NCBI GenBank assembly: GCA_011503125.2 | Contig: WWBZ02000051.1 | Coordinates: 1,178,001 to 1,242,000, forward strand | Length of the DNA: 64,000 nt | Direction of reading: 5' to 3' | From: Botryosphaeria dothidea | Lineage: Eukaryota; Ascomycota; Dothideomycetes; Botryosphaeriales; Botryosphaeriaceae | Shown here: positions 1 through 10,428 of the stretch, in pieces | Layout: each line of letters starts with the position of its first letter | Position numbering within the stretch: the first letter of the stretch is position 1 | Position numbers and translations under genes: made by a program | The notes under the pieces: model-generated | What the model was told of the DNA's origin: nothing | Databases searched by the model: none | What the model saw: only the letters and a program-made list of their open reading frames with translations

Positions 1-2282
1 AAGGTCTGGCCGTTGAAAGCCGGCTTATATACTTCCACCTTGTTTGCGCCACGTGGGATTCTATAGACTTCCCAAACACAATAATCTTTGTTGCGAGAAC
101 GGTCTTAGACAAAGGGATCTGGTGGCCTTCTGTATGGAATAAAGAGCTGGCGGCGAACGATGCTCGTGAGACAAAGAGCATGTGCTTTCCCGAGCTGCAA
201 TCACAGGCATTCCTGGCTGTTAGCAGACCAGATATTTTCTTTCTGTAACCTCGGAGGTCTTCTTAGACATATTAATCAGCGTCCTGCTGCCTGGAATTGC
301 TTTTCGATCGCACTCAAGACATTTTACTGTCAGTGACATCATCACTTAATTACAAAATGGCAGCAATAAGGCCAGCGGGTGCTCCCAAGAACATCAGGAT
401 TCACACCTGTCCTATTCAGTAAGTCCCTCAAAGGCTCTCACCTCTGAGCAAGATGGGAATATCAAGAGAGAACAAACAGCCTATCGGACAATAAATTCAA
501 TTTGACAGTATCGTTCCCCCCACCCACAAACTGATTGCTACATCATGCCACAAAGTGACGCACACATATATGTACGACCGGCTCGTGACATGCGAAGGTG
601 GTCCCGAACGGATCGGGTCATCCTTTGGGTGCGGAGAGCTGGAATATTCGCCCAGACACGAACATTGCTGATCTGGAGACTCACATCTAGATGAACACTT
701 CAAGCTCTCACATGCAACCTGCCCAGCAATACCTTTTGGAAGCAGACGCGTAACAGCATATACCTGGAAAATCCATTCCACCGATCCCAGCCTCCCAGTC
801 CAGCCAGTTACAGCCGGCCGTCCAACCATCATCCTTGAGGGCAAACGTCAAAAGTGGGATTTACAACGCCCAAGACTATCACAACCACAAGGCAAAGAAA
901 AACCTGCGATTATGTAAAAGGCATAAGCTATCGCGCCGTATATCATGAGACATGAGACAATCTCGACGCCGAAAAACTCAGCCCCGCGAAGAAGTAAAAA
1001 TGAATAGAAAAGTTCCCATGCGATCTAACCGCGCGCGCTCTGCCGTACTGAATTTTTTGCTTTTTCTTGCAGCACCACACCCTCTCTTGCGCGAAAAAAA
1101 AGACACTACTCTGCGGCGCAGACGTAAGATTGTGAGATATCACCAAGCGCCCTATCGCTCGAAAAGGCTATCAAGCCGCGGCAAGTCGGGATATGACGGC
1201 GGCGGGCGGCGCGGAGAGGGAGACGAGAAGAGAGCAACAAAGTGAGGGGGCTTGAAGGGGTCAAGTCTGATGACCTCGCCTGTAACACTCTCCCGTGCTC
1301 GTGCTCTCGCCCGAAACTCCCCCCCCCCCCCGCCCTTTTTTTTTCGCGCTCAGTCGCGAAAGAGGGAAATCATGCTCCTGCCGAGGTCGTCATGCCTTTT
1401 CATGCTTTCCCTGTGCAAAACTCGGAGGACCACAGTAATGTGGTCGGCGCGTGCCGAGACAGACAAGGATCCGGGGGAGGGGCGGAAGGAGGGAGGGGAG
1501 GGGGCCAAGAGGCGCTTCAGCTCGTCTCCGATCCCAATCGTGGTAAACAAACCCAACCAATCAGGTAGCAGCGGGGACAACGGGATAGAGTGCGGGAACA
1601 AAAAGAAAAGAAAAGTTCAAACTTCATTACAAAGTGGTACGACTCAATATCAGCACCAGGCTCGAAGGGAACGGCCGATATGGGCAACTAATAATCGACG
1701 CAGATTTTGCTTTCAAAAAGCGGTACGGAAAAATCGGAAAACCAGCAAGGTATTGGGTATATCCCTACATCGGGAGAGGCAGATGAGAATCCGAAACTTT
1801 AAAACTCCAAATGAACGCCTTACATCCACTTTGAGCCGCAACCGACCCATTTTCGCACACCGGTCTTTCCGCGTGTAACCAAGACCTATGAGAACGGAAA
1901 CAAGGAGAAGTAATGATGTCCGCTAGTAATCGATTTTGTGCCGCGAGGCGTCCAATCTTTAGGAAAAATAAAAATGTGCCTGACCAATGGTCTTTACCTC
2001 TGCATGACTGACAATGCTTTGTAGTATGGTTGGGTATATGCCGGCCAATGAATTTTTTTTCTTCTTTAATAATAATGTCGGCAGGATTGATTGCCTGTTG
2101 TTTGCGCCGCCATGGTAGGCTCGTACCGGTTGAGGCGGTGTGATAAATATGTTGGGGAGAGTTTAAGTATGTCGGAGGCGGGTATAGCGTCAATTCAAAA
2201 CACGCAATCGGGAGGGTAACAGTAAGGGTGAGCAATAATGTCTGGCGAAAGGTTGGGCGGGTTGGAAGAACCGGTGAGCGTC
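1..2282. other. Intergenic, no gene recognised
   Basis: I see no convincing gene here. Several short frames exist in the GC-rich part (about 950-1880), but they overlap on both strands, lack family motifs and mostly begin at non-ATG codons. A run of 13 C followed by a T-run lies at 1319-1345. The stretch just left of 2283 is presumably the 3' UTR of the minus-strand CNL1-like gene. Confidence 0.6.
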
Positions 2283-2785
2283 TCAGCGGCCGACGCGGCG
2301 GTCGAGGGCCTCAACGCGGCGGCGGTAGGCCTTGACGATTTCCCCAATGCGGCGGATCTTGTCGAACTCGACCTGCAGCTCGTCGATCTGGCGCAGGATT
2401 TCGTGGAAGCGGGCTATCTGGGCGTCGGCGTTGGAGATGACATTGCCGGCGCGGTCGTACTGCACCTGGGTGGCTGTCTGGGTCTGCTCGGAGAGCTGCA
2501 GTCCGTCAGCGTGGGCAGCTTGGGCGCTCGGCGTGGTTGGAGGAGACTCACATGGGCCCAGCGCTGCTGGATGCTGTGCAGCAGACGGTCAAAGTGAGAG
2601 CTCAATGCCTGCAGACTGGACGGGTCGAGCAGCAAACGGCCCTGCGACGAGGCCTGGCTGGCGGCGCGCGAGGATGAACCGCCATGCTGCGAGAGGGCGA
2701 TCTGCTGGTGGTAGCGGAGGGTTTGTATCTCGCCCTGGGTCAGGCCGAGCTGGCTGTCTGGGATGGAGGCGGCTGGGGAGGCCAT
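2283..2785 (-). CDS. CNL1: BLOC-1 subunit CNL1-like protein
   Basis: Predicted 148-residue protein in two exons (2785-2552 and 2495-2283), joined across a 56-nt intron with a GTGAGT donor and CTGCAG acceptor. The N-terminus is Ser/Ala/Pro-rich (about residues 1-45). It is followed by a helical part with LDPSSL and HFDRLL, then a coiled-coil-like half with AQYDRAGN-type, IDELQVEFDKIRRI and VEALDRR motifs. This order matches fungal CNL1 (CNO-like) subunits of the biogenesis of lysosome-related organelles complex 1, which acts on endosomes in Rab and cargo sorting. The match is from family memory, not an alignment. The ATG at 2785 is the first in frame and gives the usual fungal length. It is transcribed divergently from the downstream esterase gene. 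Confidence 0.75.
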
Positions 2786-3855
2786 TGTTCGGAGCCATGC
2801 ACGGCGACGGCATTGTCAAGCGCTCACTGGCGGCCGCGCGCCATGGACGCGGGGGTGGAGACGAAGGACGGGGGGAAGGCGAGAGAGAGGAAGCACGGGG
2901 GCGCGGCGGACTATGGTGGTATAGAAGTAAGTAAGGCAGTGGTAAGGTGGGTGCTCGAGAGGAGGGCCCCGCCGGGCAGGCGGCCTGGGCTTTGACGCGC
3001 TGTCGCACCAACGAGCGTCGCGCACGACGAGCAGCGGCAGCTCCCAGACTCCCAGCCCGACGTTCCCAAGCACGCGCGCCTCTGCAGCCCTATCGCGCTG
3101 CGCCGCCGGCAGAAGCACCATGCGAACGACGGCAATGCATCCTCCAAACCACCATCGCCCGCATCCCACGCCGCCCACCAGCCGCGCTCAGCTCCCGGGC
3201 GCCGGGGCCCGCCGGGCTTTTAACTACCTTCCTCGCTGTGTCCGCAGCGCCGGGCGGTAACGGCTCTGCCTGCGTCCTGCCCACTCACGCGCCGCCCTCG
3301 CACACCACCTCCAGCCCCCCAGCGACACCAAGGCGTTCGTCCTGGGGTGCTGCGCCGGAAGATCGTCCCAGGCGGCAGTGCTTGCGGGTAAAGATGGGCC
3401 ATCCAGACGCAGGTCCTGTTCCTGCCCGCCGCATGTCATGCTTGATGTCACTGCAGCCACCTACAACTGCGCCGGCGCGCGAGCACATGACGCCGCCTCT
3501 GACTTCAACCGCCCGCCATCTGCCGCCGTTTGCCCGTTGACCCTGAACTCGAAAACGGCCTTGCCTTTTTCAGCCTGAATCCTTCCCAAACACTGTCCGG
3601 AGCGAGCTCCCCCGAGCACCTACCCACCGAACTCCCCGCAATTTTACTGCTTTGCTCCCGGAGCTTCTTCTGCCATACTACTCTGCATCTCCCATGGGCG
3701 AATTACCGCCCATGCGGACTCCTCAATCTCCTGACTAGTGCCCGCGTAGAATCGTGTATAGATCTATTTAACATGCACTTCCTCCCAAGTCTCGAGTCTT
3801 TGCGCCCCGAGTCTTCTCTGCTGGTGGTACAGCCGGTGTTTTGAGTTTCGGCATC
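2786..3855. promoter_or_regulatory. GC-rich divergent intergenic region
   Basis: About 1.07 kb separates the minus-strand CNL1-like gene from the plus-strand esterase, so it must hold both promoters. Long frames on both strands (for example 2947-3540) are Pro/Arg/Ala-rich, mutually overlapping and featureless. I read them as GC-bias artefacts. The last 300 bases before 3856 are pyrimidine-rich, as is usual for fungal 5' leaders. Confidence 0.5.
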
Positions 3856-5209
3856 ATGCGGGTTTCAAGCTTCCTTCTCACCGCTCTGTCTCTGGCTTCC
3901 ACTGCCTGCGCTACCATCTGGCAGAACCAGCAGGTCCGTGAAGTCAATTTTCCAGACACTGCAGTTGTGCTCGACAATGCCAGCAACTCCACATGGAAGA
4001 CTTATCCTGCCAATGCTACCGAGATAGGGTACAAGGGCCGTTGGGATAGCAAGCATATTTCCTGTGAGTTCAACTTCACTCAAACGCCATCGTACGACTA
4101 ACCAGTTTTCTCCAGGGTGGTCGTAAGTCGCCGAACATCCCCTAGACAGTTTTGCCCATTTAGGGAATCATAAATGGCCTAAACTCACCACCAACAGCGC
4201 TCCCGGCCTCAAATTCGGCTTCACCGGCGATCGTGTCGCCATCACCTTCGGCGAATACACCACTCCAGGCGTCCTCATCGGCTACCGTCTCGATGGGCAA
4301 GACTGGCAATTCACCAATGTGACCGCCAACTCCACCCACGCCCTCATCTCCAGCGCAACCCCGGGCTTCAACCTCACCTACTCCACCACCCGCACCTTCG
4401 AGCTGCGCGTCACCAACTGGGCCTACGGCGTCCAAATCGCCAACGTCCACACCTCCGCCACCGGCTCCCTGATCGGCCTGCCGCTCGCCCCACGCACGCT
4501 CGAGATCATCGGCGACTCCCTCTCCGCCGGCCAATACGCGACCTACGAAGGCCTGGCCTCGTACGCGTGGGGCCTCGGCGAAGGCCTGGGCGGCACCGAA
4601 TTCAGCATCACCGCGTACCCGGGCATCTGCCTCGTCGACGCCGACTGCTGGGGCAACCCGCGCGGGCAGGCGCACCAGTGGCACTACGCCTCCGACACGT
4701 CGTGGCGCGCCGCCCAGCTCTACGGCGACGCCCCCGAGCCCTGGGACTTCGGCGCGCATCCCGCCGCCGACGTCGTCGTCATCAACCTCGGGACCAACGA
4801 CAACAACACGCACAACAACGTCTCGGCCAGCACGTACCTGCAGACCTACATCGACTTCGTGGCCGACGTGCACGAGGTGTGGCCGGGTGCGCAGATCGTG
4901 CTGGTCAGCCTGTGGAATGGGTTCAGCCCCGTGGGATCGAGCTACGCACAGGGAGGCGCGTTCATCGACGAGATCCAGGAGGTGGCGAGGACGTATGAGG
5001 CGGAGGGGTTCGTGCATTACTTCAACACCACGGGCATCATGCAGCACAACGATATCGGTCCGCAGTGGCATCCCACGGATGTTGGACATATCAAGGTGGC
5101 CAGCCATCTCATGCAGTTCATTAAGGAGCGGTTCGGCTGGGATTTGCTGGCGAGCGGACCGGAGGTGCAGCACGAGACGTTGTACTGGAATGATCAGGCG
5201 AACTACTGA
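3856..5209 (+). CDS. Secreted SGNH/GDSL esterase, CE2-like
   Basis: Predicted 408-residue secreted hydrolase in three exons: 3856-4063, 4116-4122 and 4198-5209. The middle exon is only 7 nt and encodes most of a Trp-Trp pair. Residues 1-19 form a signal peptide ending in an Ala-Cys-Ala motif. Residues about 25-165 look like the beta-rich N-terminal domain of carbohydrate esterase family 2. The SGNH domain follows: nucleophile motif IIGDSLSAG (Ser179), GTND block (270-273) and C-terminal HPTDVGH with the Asp366/His369 pair. Members of CE2 deacetylate xylan or glucomannan, but the exact substrate cannot be read here. The ATG at 3856 is preferred because frame upstream of it begins only with TTG and the signal peptide starts at this Met. 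Several Asn-X-Thr/Ser sites fit secretion. Confidence 0.85.
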
Positions 5210-6131
5210 TCGTTAAAATTCCTGAGGGAACACGAAAAATGGCTTTCGAGGCATGAACTGTAAAAAAGAAGAAACATGGGGATTTAGCGTGGGATTTGTG
5301 CGTGGTTGTTGGCGAGCTGTGGTTGAATGTAAAGAGTAAAGTGTGTATATCGGCTTCTATATGTACATATTGAAGAAGGGAACCAAATGTCCATAGGCCA
5401 GAGCGTGCCGTCAACGTCTGCAGCATCTGGGAAGCAAAAAAAAAAAAAAATTCTTGAGTGGGTTGCATACGCGAGAAACGAGCCAGAATAACTCACAGCC
5501 GAATGAATGCTTTAACTCGCCGTGGAAGGCACAGGTCTTGAGTTTCTATCTGGCTCGTGGGCTTGCCCATCAAAACTTCCTCGTGTGCTTCAAGACGCAA
5601 TGTTACGTATCAGGTCAAGTAAAAAGTAGATGCAGAACATATATGGGGATTAAAGACATTACCGAGAAAGGAAGTGATTGAGATCCGAGAACTACGATTA
5701 CAAAGAGATAGGGGGACAGTTGGTGCTGTATGGGGGTATAAAGGGGGGGAATATGGAGGCAAAACCAACACAATCTTTGCTTATACTTCGAAGAATCTTC
5801 GCTCAACAAAACGACCGCTTTTGTGTGTGCGCACAAACAACAACAAACTCGCCCATTAAGACGCAAGGGGGAACATTCAAATACACAATCTCGTTCAAAC
5901 GATCGCTTGCTCTACCATGCCTCGCAAAAAACAACAGATGTGATGGTGGGGTAACAAACGAAGTGTTCAAATATCGGATATCCCAGAAAATCAAAAACCA
6001 ATCGCTGTGCTCGCTTGCTCAAAAACCATTGACCCGCAATTTGGTGATACAAGGAAGAAAAGAAAAAGAATGGGCGAGTGTACCTTTCTATGGGGAATTT
6101 GTTCAATCTTTCTTTTTCGTGTCCATCTCTT
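5210..6131. other. Convergent intergenic region
   Basis: This stretch lies between the ends of two converging genes. It is AT-richer than the genes, contains a 14-A run at 5437-5450 and short frames without motifs. It probably contains both 3' UTRs. No RNA gene is visible. Confidence 0.55.
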
Positions 6132-9100
6132 TTAAACGCGGATGACGATACGTACGCCGAGCGCCCGCGCCTCTCTCACGCAGCAGGCCAGACAAGTGCG
6201 ACCCACACGCCCAACGAGCGCATGTTCGCCGCGGTCCGCACACCATGCACGAGCCATGAGCGCCGCGTCAGCCCCACCGGAACCACTGGGTCCGGCAACT
6301 TCACCGTTCTTAGGAGCCCTGAGAGCCGAAGCCGAGTTGACGGAGTTACGCGGAGGACGGGCATCGATTACCAGAACTTCTCCGCTGGCCGCAGTCTCGT
6401 CGAGCAGAGAAATTGACGAAGATGTGGGAGTGAGATGCGGTGAGCCCGCCAAAAGCTGTGCCGGAGTAATGACGCGGTACTTGTGTGCGACATGTAGCGG
6501 GTGTGCGGAAACGGGGCCGGTCCTGCCTTGAGTGGAGTTCCTGTTCAAGCGGCGCAGCTTCTTGTTCGTGGCAGAGGATGGCGGTGTGCACGGCCAAGCG
6601 GTGATAAACTGAATGTCGTAAGTCAACGAGAGGGTAACGCTGGTATCCGGCAGGTCGAAGATCAGTTGCGCACTGTAACTGGGCTGGGGTTCGACGACGT
6701 CCGTCTCCGCATCTGACTCTGGTACTTCTAACAAGTGTTCCGGGATGAGATCGAGCTTGCTGAGACGAGCAATTTTCTCCGGCGGTACAACCGTATCCTT
6801 GGGCAAGGTCAAGTCGTCTCCGGTAACTTCAGCATCCTCTTTGCCTGCCAGATATGTTGAATCGCGCTCAATCTTTTCTCCACAATCAATCCTCGCTTTC
6901 GACTTTTTACCCGGGCTCGGCGGAGCAGTGCCATTGACAATGTCGACCCAGGAATTTTCGAAGCCATCCGGAATGTAAGGCACGCTGATCCAACCCATAC
7001 ATTCTTTTGCACCATCCAAAGCAGCCAGAACCCTGCCGACAACACAACTCTTGCTCCACCAGCTACGTCCAGCATATATGAAACCACCGTACAAATTGGC
7101 CGATTCTCCGAGCGCGGTGACGGCTGCTTTGTCATTTTCTAGGAGCGTAGAAATCAAGAAGTGCGAAATTGCCTCGCCAGGAAGGACGAGTCCGGTCAGA
7201 AACGTGCGACTGAGCCAACCGCCAATATCAGCAGGGCCGCCGCTTCCATTGGTGGGTTGCGAACTGTCTCGTCTGAGCAAAGACGGTCTTTGAGGGGTCG
7301 AGGGGCCTGATGTGGCCGACGGTTGCAACTGAATAGAACGCTGAGTGTTCGTACGGCTGGCGCGTGGGCGACGGAAAGCATCGTCAAAATATCCACCGGG
7401 ATCTTTAGAAAAGCGTGGGGTCGCGAGAGGCGAGGCGAGCGGTGTGCCGTAGACACTAGGAGACGGAGGCGTGCTGGTATCCTGAAGTTTAGCTGTCAAA
7501 TGAATTGAGAATTCCCTGAGATGCGGCCAACCAATGGCCTCTGCGAAATGAAGAAGTCCAGAAAGCTGACGCTCTCGATAGCGTGGTCTCAGCCAAAATT
7601 CAGTCTCTTGTGGCTCCTCTTCCTCTTCGGCCGCACGTCCGACGTTAAGCGCAGCAAGAAAACCTCTCCTCTTTGGGGTAAGAGGTGCTGGCGTTTCTTC
7701 GCTGATCTCGATATTCTCCAGGAACCTTCTTGCAAGAACCAAATCCCAGTCAGTCTTCCTGGTCTTCATGCAGGCGAAATTGCGGACTTCCGATTCGGTC
7801 AACTGGAGCCCGCCAGTGACTTCCTTGACTGGGAGTCCAGAGATCGCATCCAAGCGGAGAAGCAGTTCTGAAGCGAGCAAAATTTGAAGCAACAGCATGT
7901 CCCTTTCACCTGGTCCACCGTACTGTTCTTCATCGGAGTCCGGAACGTCACTGTCCCATAAGATCCGCCCGAAGCGTATCCTCCACTCCACCAGACTGAA
8001 ATCGTGCCAAATGCCCTTCAATTTCAAGATCCTGATGAGCGTTTCAATCTGCACCTTCAGACCGGTAGGATCACTGGTTGAACCATCGAATCGAGGCGGC
8101 ATCAAGAATTTTCCGAACAAGTGAGCATACATCTCTCCGGGAGACTGGACATCCAGAATGGTCTCTTTTCCTGCAGATTCCTTGAAATTCTGATGGACTT
8201 GGCTGAGCTCCATCAGTCGTTCGTAAATCAACCGCTGGTCAAGCCATTTGATCCCCAGCTTCTCTGGTGTTTCCTCCAATAGCTCACGGTTCATGATGGA
8301 TTCGTCGTCATTGTCCTCCAGGCGAAGATGATCTGACCTCGGGATTTCGAGGAAATGATCAAAGCCCACGGTGCCCAGTTCTGTGCCCTGCTCACTCAAC
8401 ATGCTTGGAACTTCGACCACGTTGATATCATATCCCATTGGAATTCCTCTCTTTTCGTCCTGGTGACCAACTTGACACAGATGGGGTCGGAGCGTAGCGG
8501 CGGAGAAAGCTTCATGGGATAGTTGGGGGCTGTCGCTGACATCTCGGACAATAAGGGTATCGTCGTAAGGAAAGTCTACTCTCGGAATGCGTCTGCCTTT
8601 GACCTTGTCCACGGAAAAGAGCGGAGCGCCGGCAAAGAGGTTGGGAATATCCTCTTCAGTCAACTCTGGAAACGCCATAGTGTTAGCAGTTGCATTCTCC
8701 TCGTACCCCTTCACTTAAGGGTCAGTTCCCCTGAGGATCCGACCACCCAAGCGTAGCGGTGAAAAGGGCAGATCGCGATCACGCACCCCTCGGATCGTGA
8801 GTCGAGGCATCCTCTGCGGGGGCCTCTGACTTAGCGTCATCGAGCTCCTCGTTCTCAACATGCTGTGTGACCTGGACGTCGGAGGCGGATGGAGCGGCAG
8901 CGGATCTATCGTCATCGGCGGACTTTACGAAGGAGCGCGAGCGGTAGTGCTTCTTGAGGGTTCTGAGAGACTCGGGAATACGGCTCTTGCGCTGCGGGGC
9001 CATGAACATGTCAGCAGACGCGCGGAGCAGTCCGTGGGCAAAGGGGCTATGCAGACCTCGGGCTCGACAATACTCGGGATGCTGGCGGCGCGCGGCTGCC

Positions 9101-9227
9101 GTGGTTCTCTGGACAGGCCAGAGAGGAGCTGGCGCAGGAGGTCGCGCTTTCTCACGCGCTGGGCATCGACCTTCTCGGCCGCGGCATCCTGCTCCGGGGG
9201 CTGCCGTCTGCGCCAGCCGAAAGGCAT
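6132..9227 (-). CDS. Conserved fungal protein of unknown function
   Basis: I model one 985-residue protein in three exons: 9227-9057, 8991-8787 and 8713-6132. Intron 1 (65 nt) has a weak GTCTGC donor, a CTGAC branch site and a GCCCCGCAG end. Intron 2 (73 nt) runs GTGCGT to TTAAG and joins in phase to the long exon. The N-terminus starts MPFGWRRR and is basic. Exon 2 carries RIPESLRTLKKH. The long exon starts with a conserved-looking FPELTEEDIPNLFAGAP segment and has no membrane span or enzyme motif I recognise. The centre (about residues 530-620) is Ser/Pro-rich and likely disordered. From memory, filamentous fungi carry similar proteins of unknown role. The alternative is two genes: a 127-residue protein (9227-8779) and an 848-residue intronless one starting at ATG 8678. 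Confidence 0.65.
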
Positions 9228-10428
9228 GGTGAAGGGTTGGGAGGGTTGGCGCGGCTAGGTGGTGAGGCAGGTGCAGTGGACTCGGAGGGCGCGGCGGGAT
9301 TCTTGACGGCTCATCACAGACAATTTGAATATACACCGCTCATTGCCCGATATCGCGCGATCGTGAAGGGACGAGCGTCTGCTGGCGAAGGAAATCAAAG
9401 CTCTGAGGCCTGACTCGGCGGGCGGTGGCATAGTGGTTAGGAAGAGGTCGAGTGTGGTGGATTTGTTGCTGGGCGCGGGCAGCCGGTCAACAAGCAAACT
9501 GGGCTTAATCCCGGCAGCAGATCTTGATAGATGATAGTATGCCTGCAGGGCTTCCCGCTGGGAAGGGCAGCGCGGCGCAGCTGATTGGTGCGGACTTGCA
9601 TGCGCCAGCACACTCGGTGCCACATCAGGGCCAGGGCCGGGCGGCAGGCGATGGGGCAGTGGTTCGCAGGGCGGAAGGGCGAGTGCGCTGTTTGCTGCGC
9701 TGGGGGGAGGTCAGGCTGGTCGTGCGCGTGTGATGGTGGAGTCGGGCGAGTTTCTGGAACAAGTCGGGTGAGAGGGCAGCGGACGGGCCCGGGGAAATCA
9801 CTTCCACATTTCCACCTTCGCTGCGACTTCGAGAACGCGCGCAGACCTGCTGGTGGCCTGCGCGCCCACCGCACTGCCCCATCGCCAACAACTGTCGTGC
9901 GCTGATAGGGCCCGCCACTTTGGCCCCTCTCAACGCTGCCACCTCTGCTCCGTCGCTGCCGCCGCCGTCTCTTCACAACCGCGCGCTCCGCTTCCGTACC
10001 CGCACATGTCTGGCTCGGCCCGTGCCATGAATCCATCCGGCGACACTTCACCTGTCAACTCACACCTACACCCCGAGCTCTCGTATATCGTCGCGTCGCA
10101 TCGCGCGGCTGCGCGGGGTGTGCGTTTCGGGAAAGGACCCTGCTTCTGCGCAAGATCGTCGCTTGCCTGGGGGAGGGCCAAGTCTCCCCTCTGGTCTCAC
10201 TAAGCTCTATCATAGCCCATATTAGGCAATCACCCAGAAATACCAGTAACAACATGGTTTGGCACAGCTTCCACCGCATTGGGAAGCAAGGATTATCCTA
10301 TTAGTGCTTACTGCTTGCTTGTGGTTTATAATGCGTTCTCAAGTCGCGATTCCTCTACTACGAGTTCAACCTACACTGTCTCTTGCACCTCTCAATTCCC
10401 ACTTCTTCAGAAATCTTGGAATTTAACC
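9228..10428. promoter_or_regulatory. Divergent intergenic region
   Basis: This is the shared upstream region of the minus-strand unknown gene and the plus-strand GMC oxidoreductase. It is GC-rich up to about 10.2 kb. A 204-codon minus-strand frame (9437-10051) is Arg-rich, overlaps other frames and has no family signature, so I do not call it. A TTTATAATG stretch near 10325 lies about 100 nt before the GMC start codon and could serve as a TATA-like element. Confidence 0.4.

Noticed and set aside
2947..3540. 197-codon plus-strand frame
   Set aside because: It is Ala/Pro/Arg-rich, overlaps several frames on both strands, has no motif, and lies in a GC-rich divergent promoter region.
9437..10051. 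204-codon minus-strand frame
   Set aside because: It has an Arg/Ser-rich composition, overlapping frames and no homology-like blocks. It is consistent with GC bias upstream of two genes.
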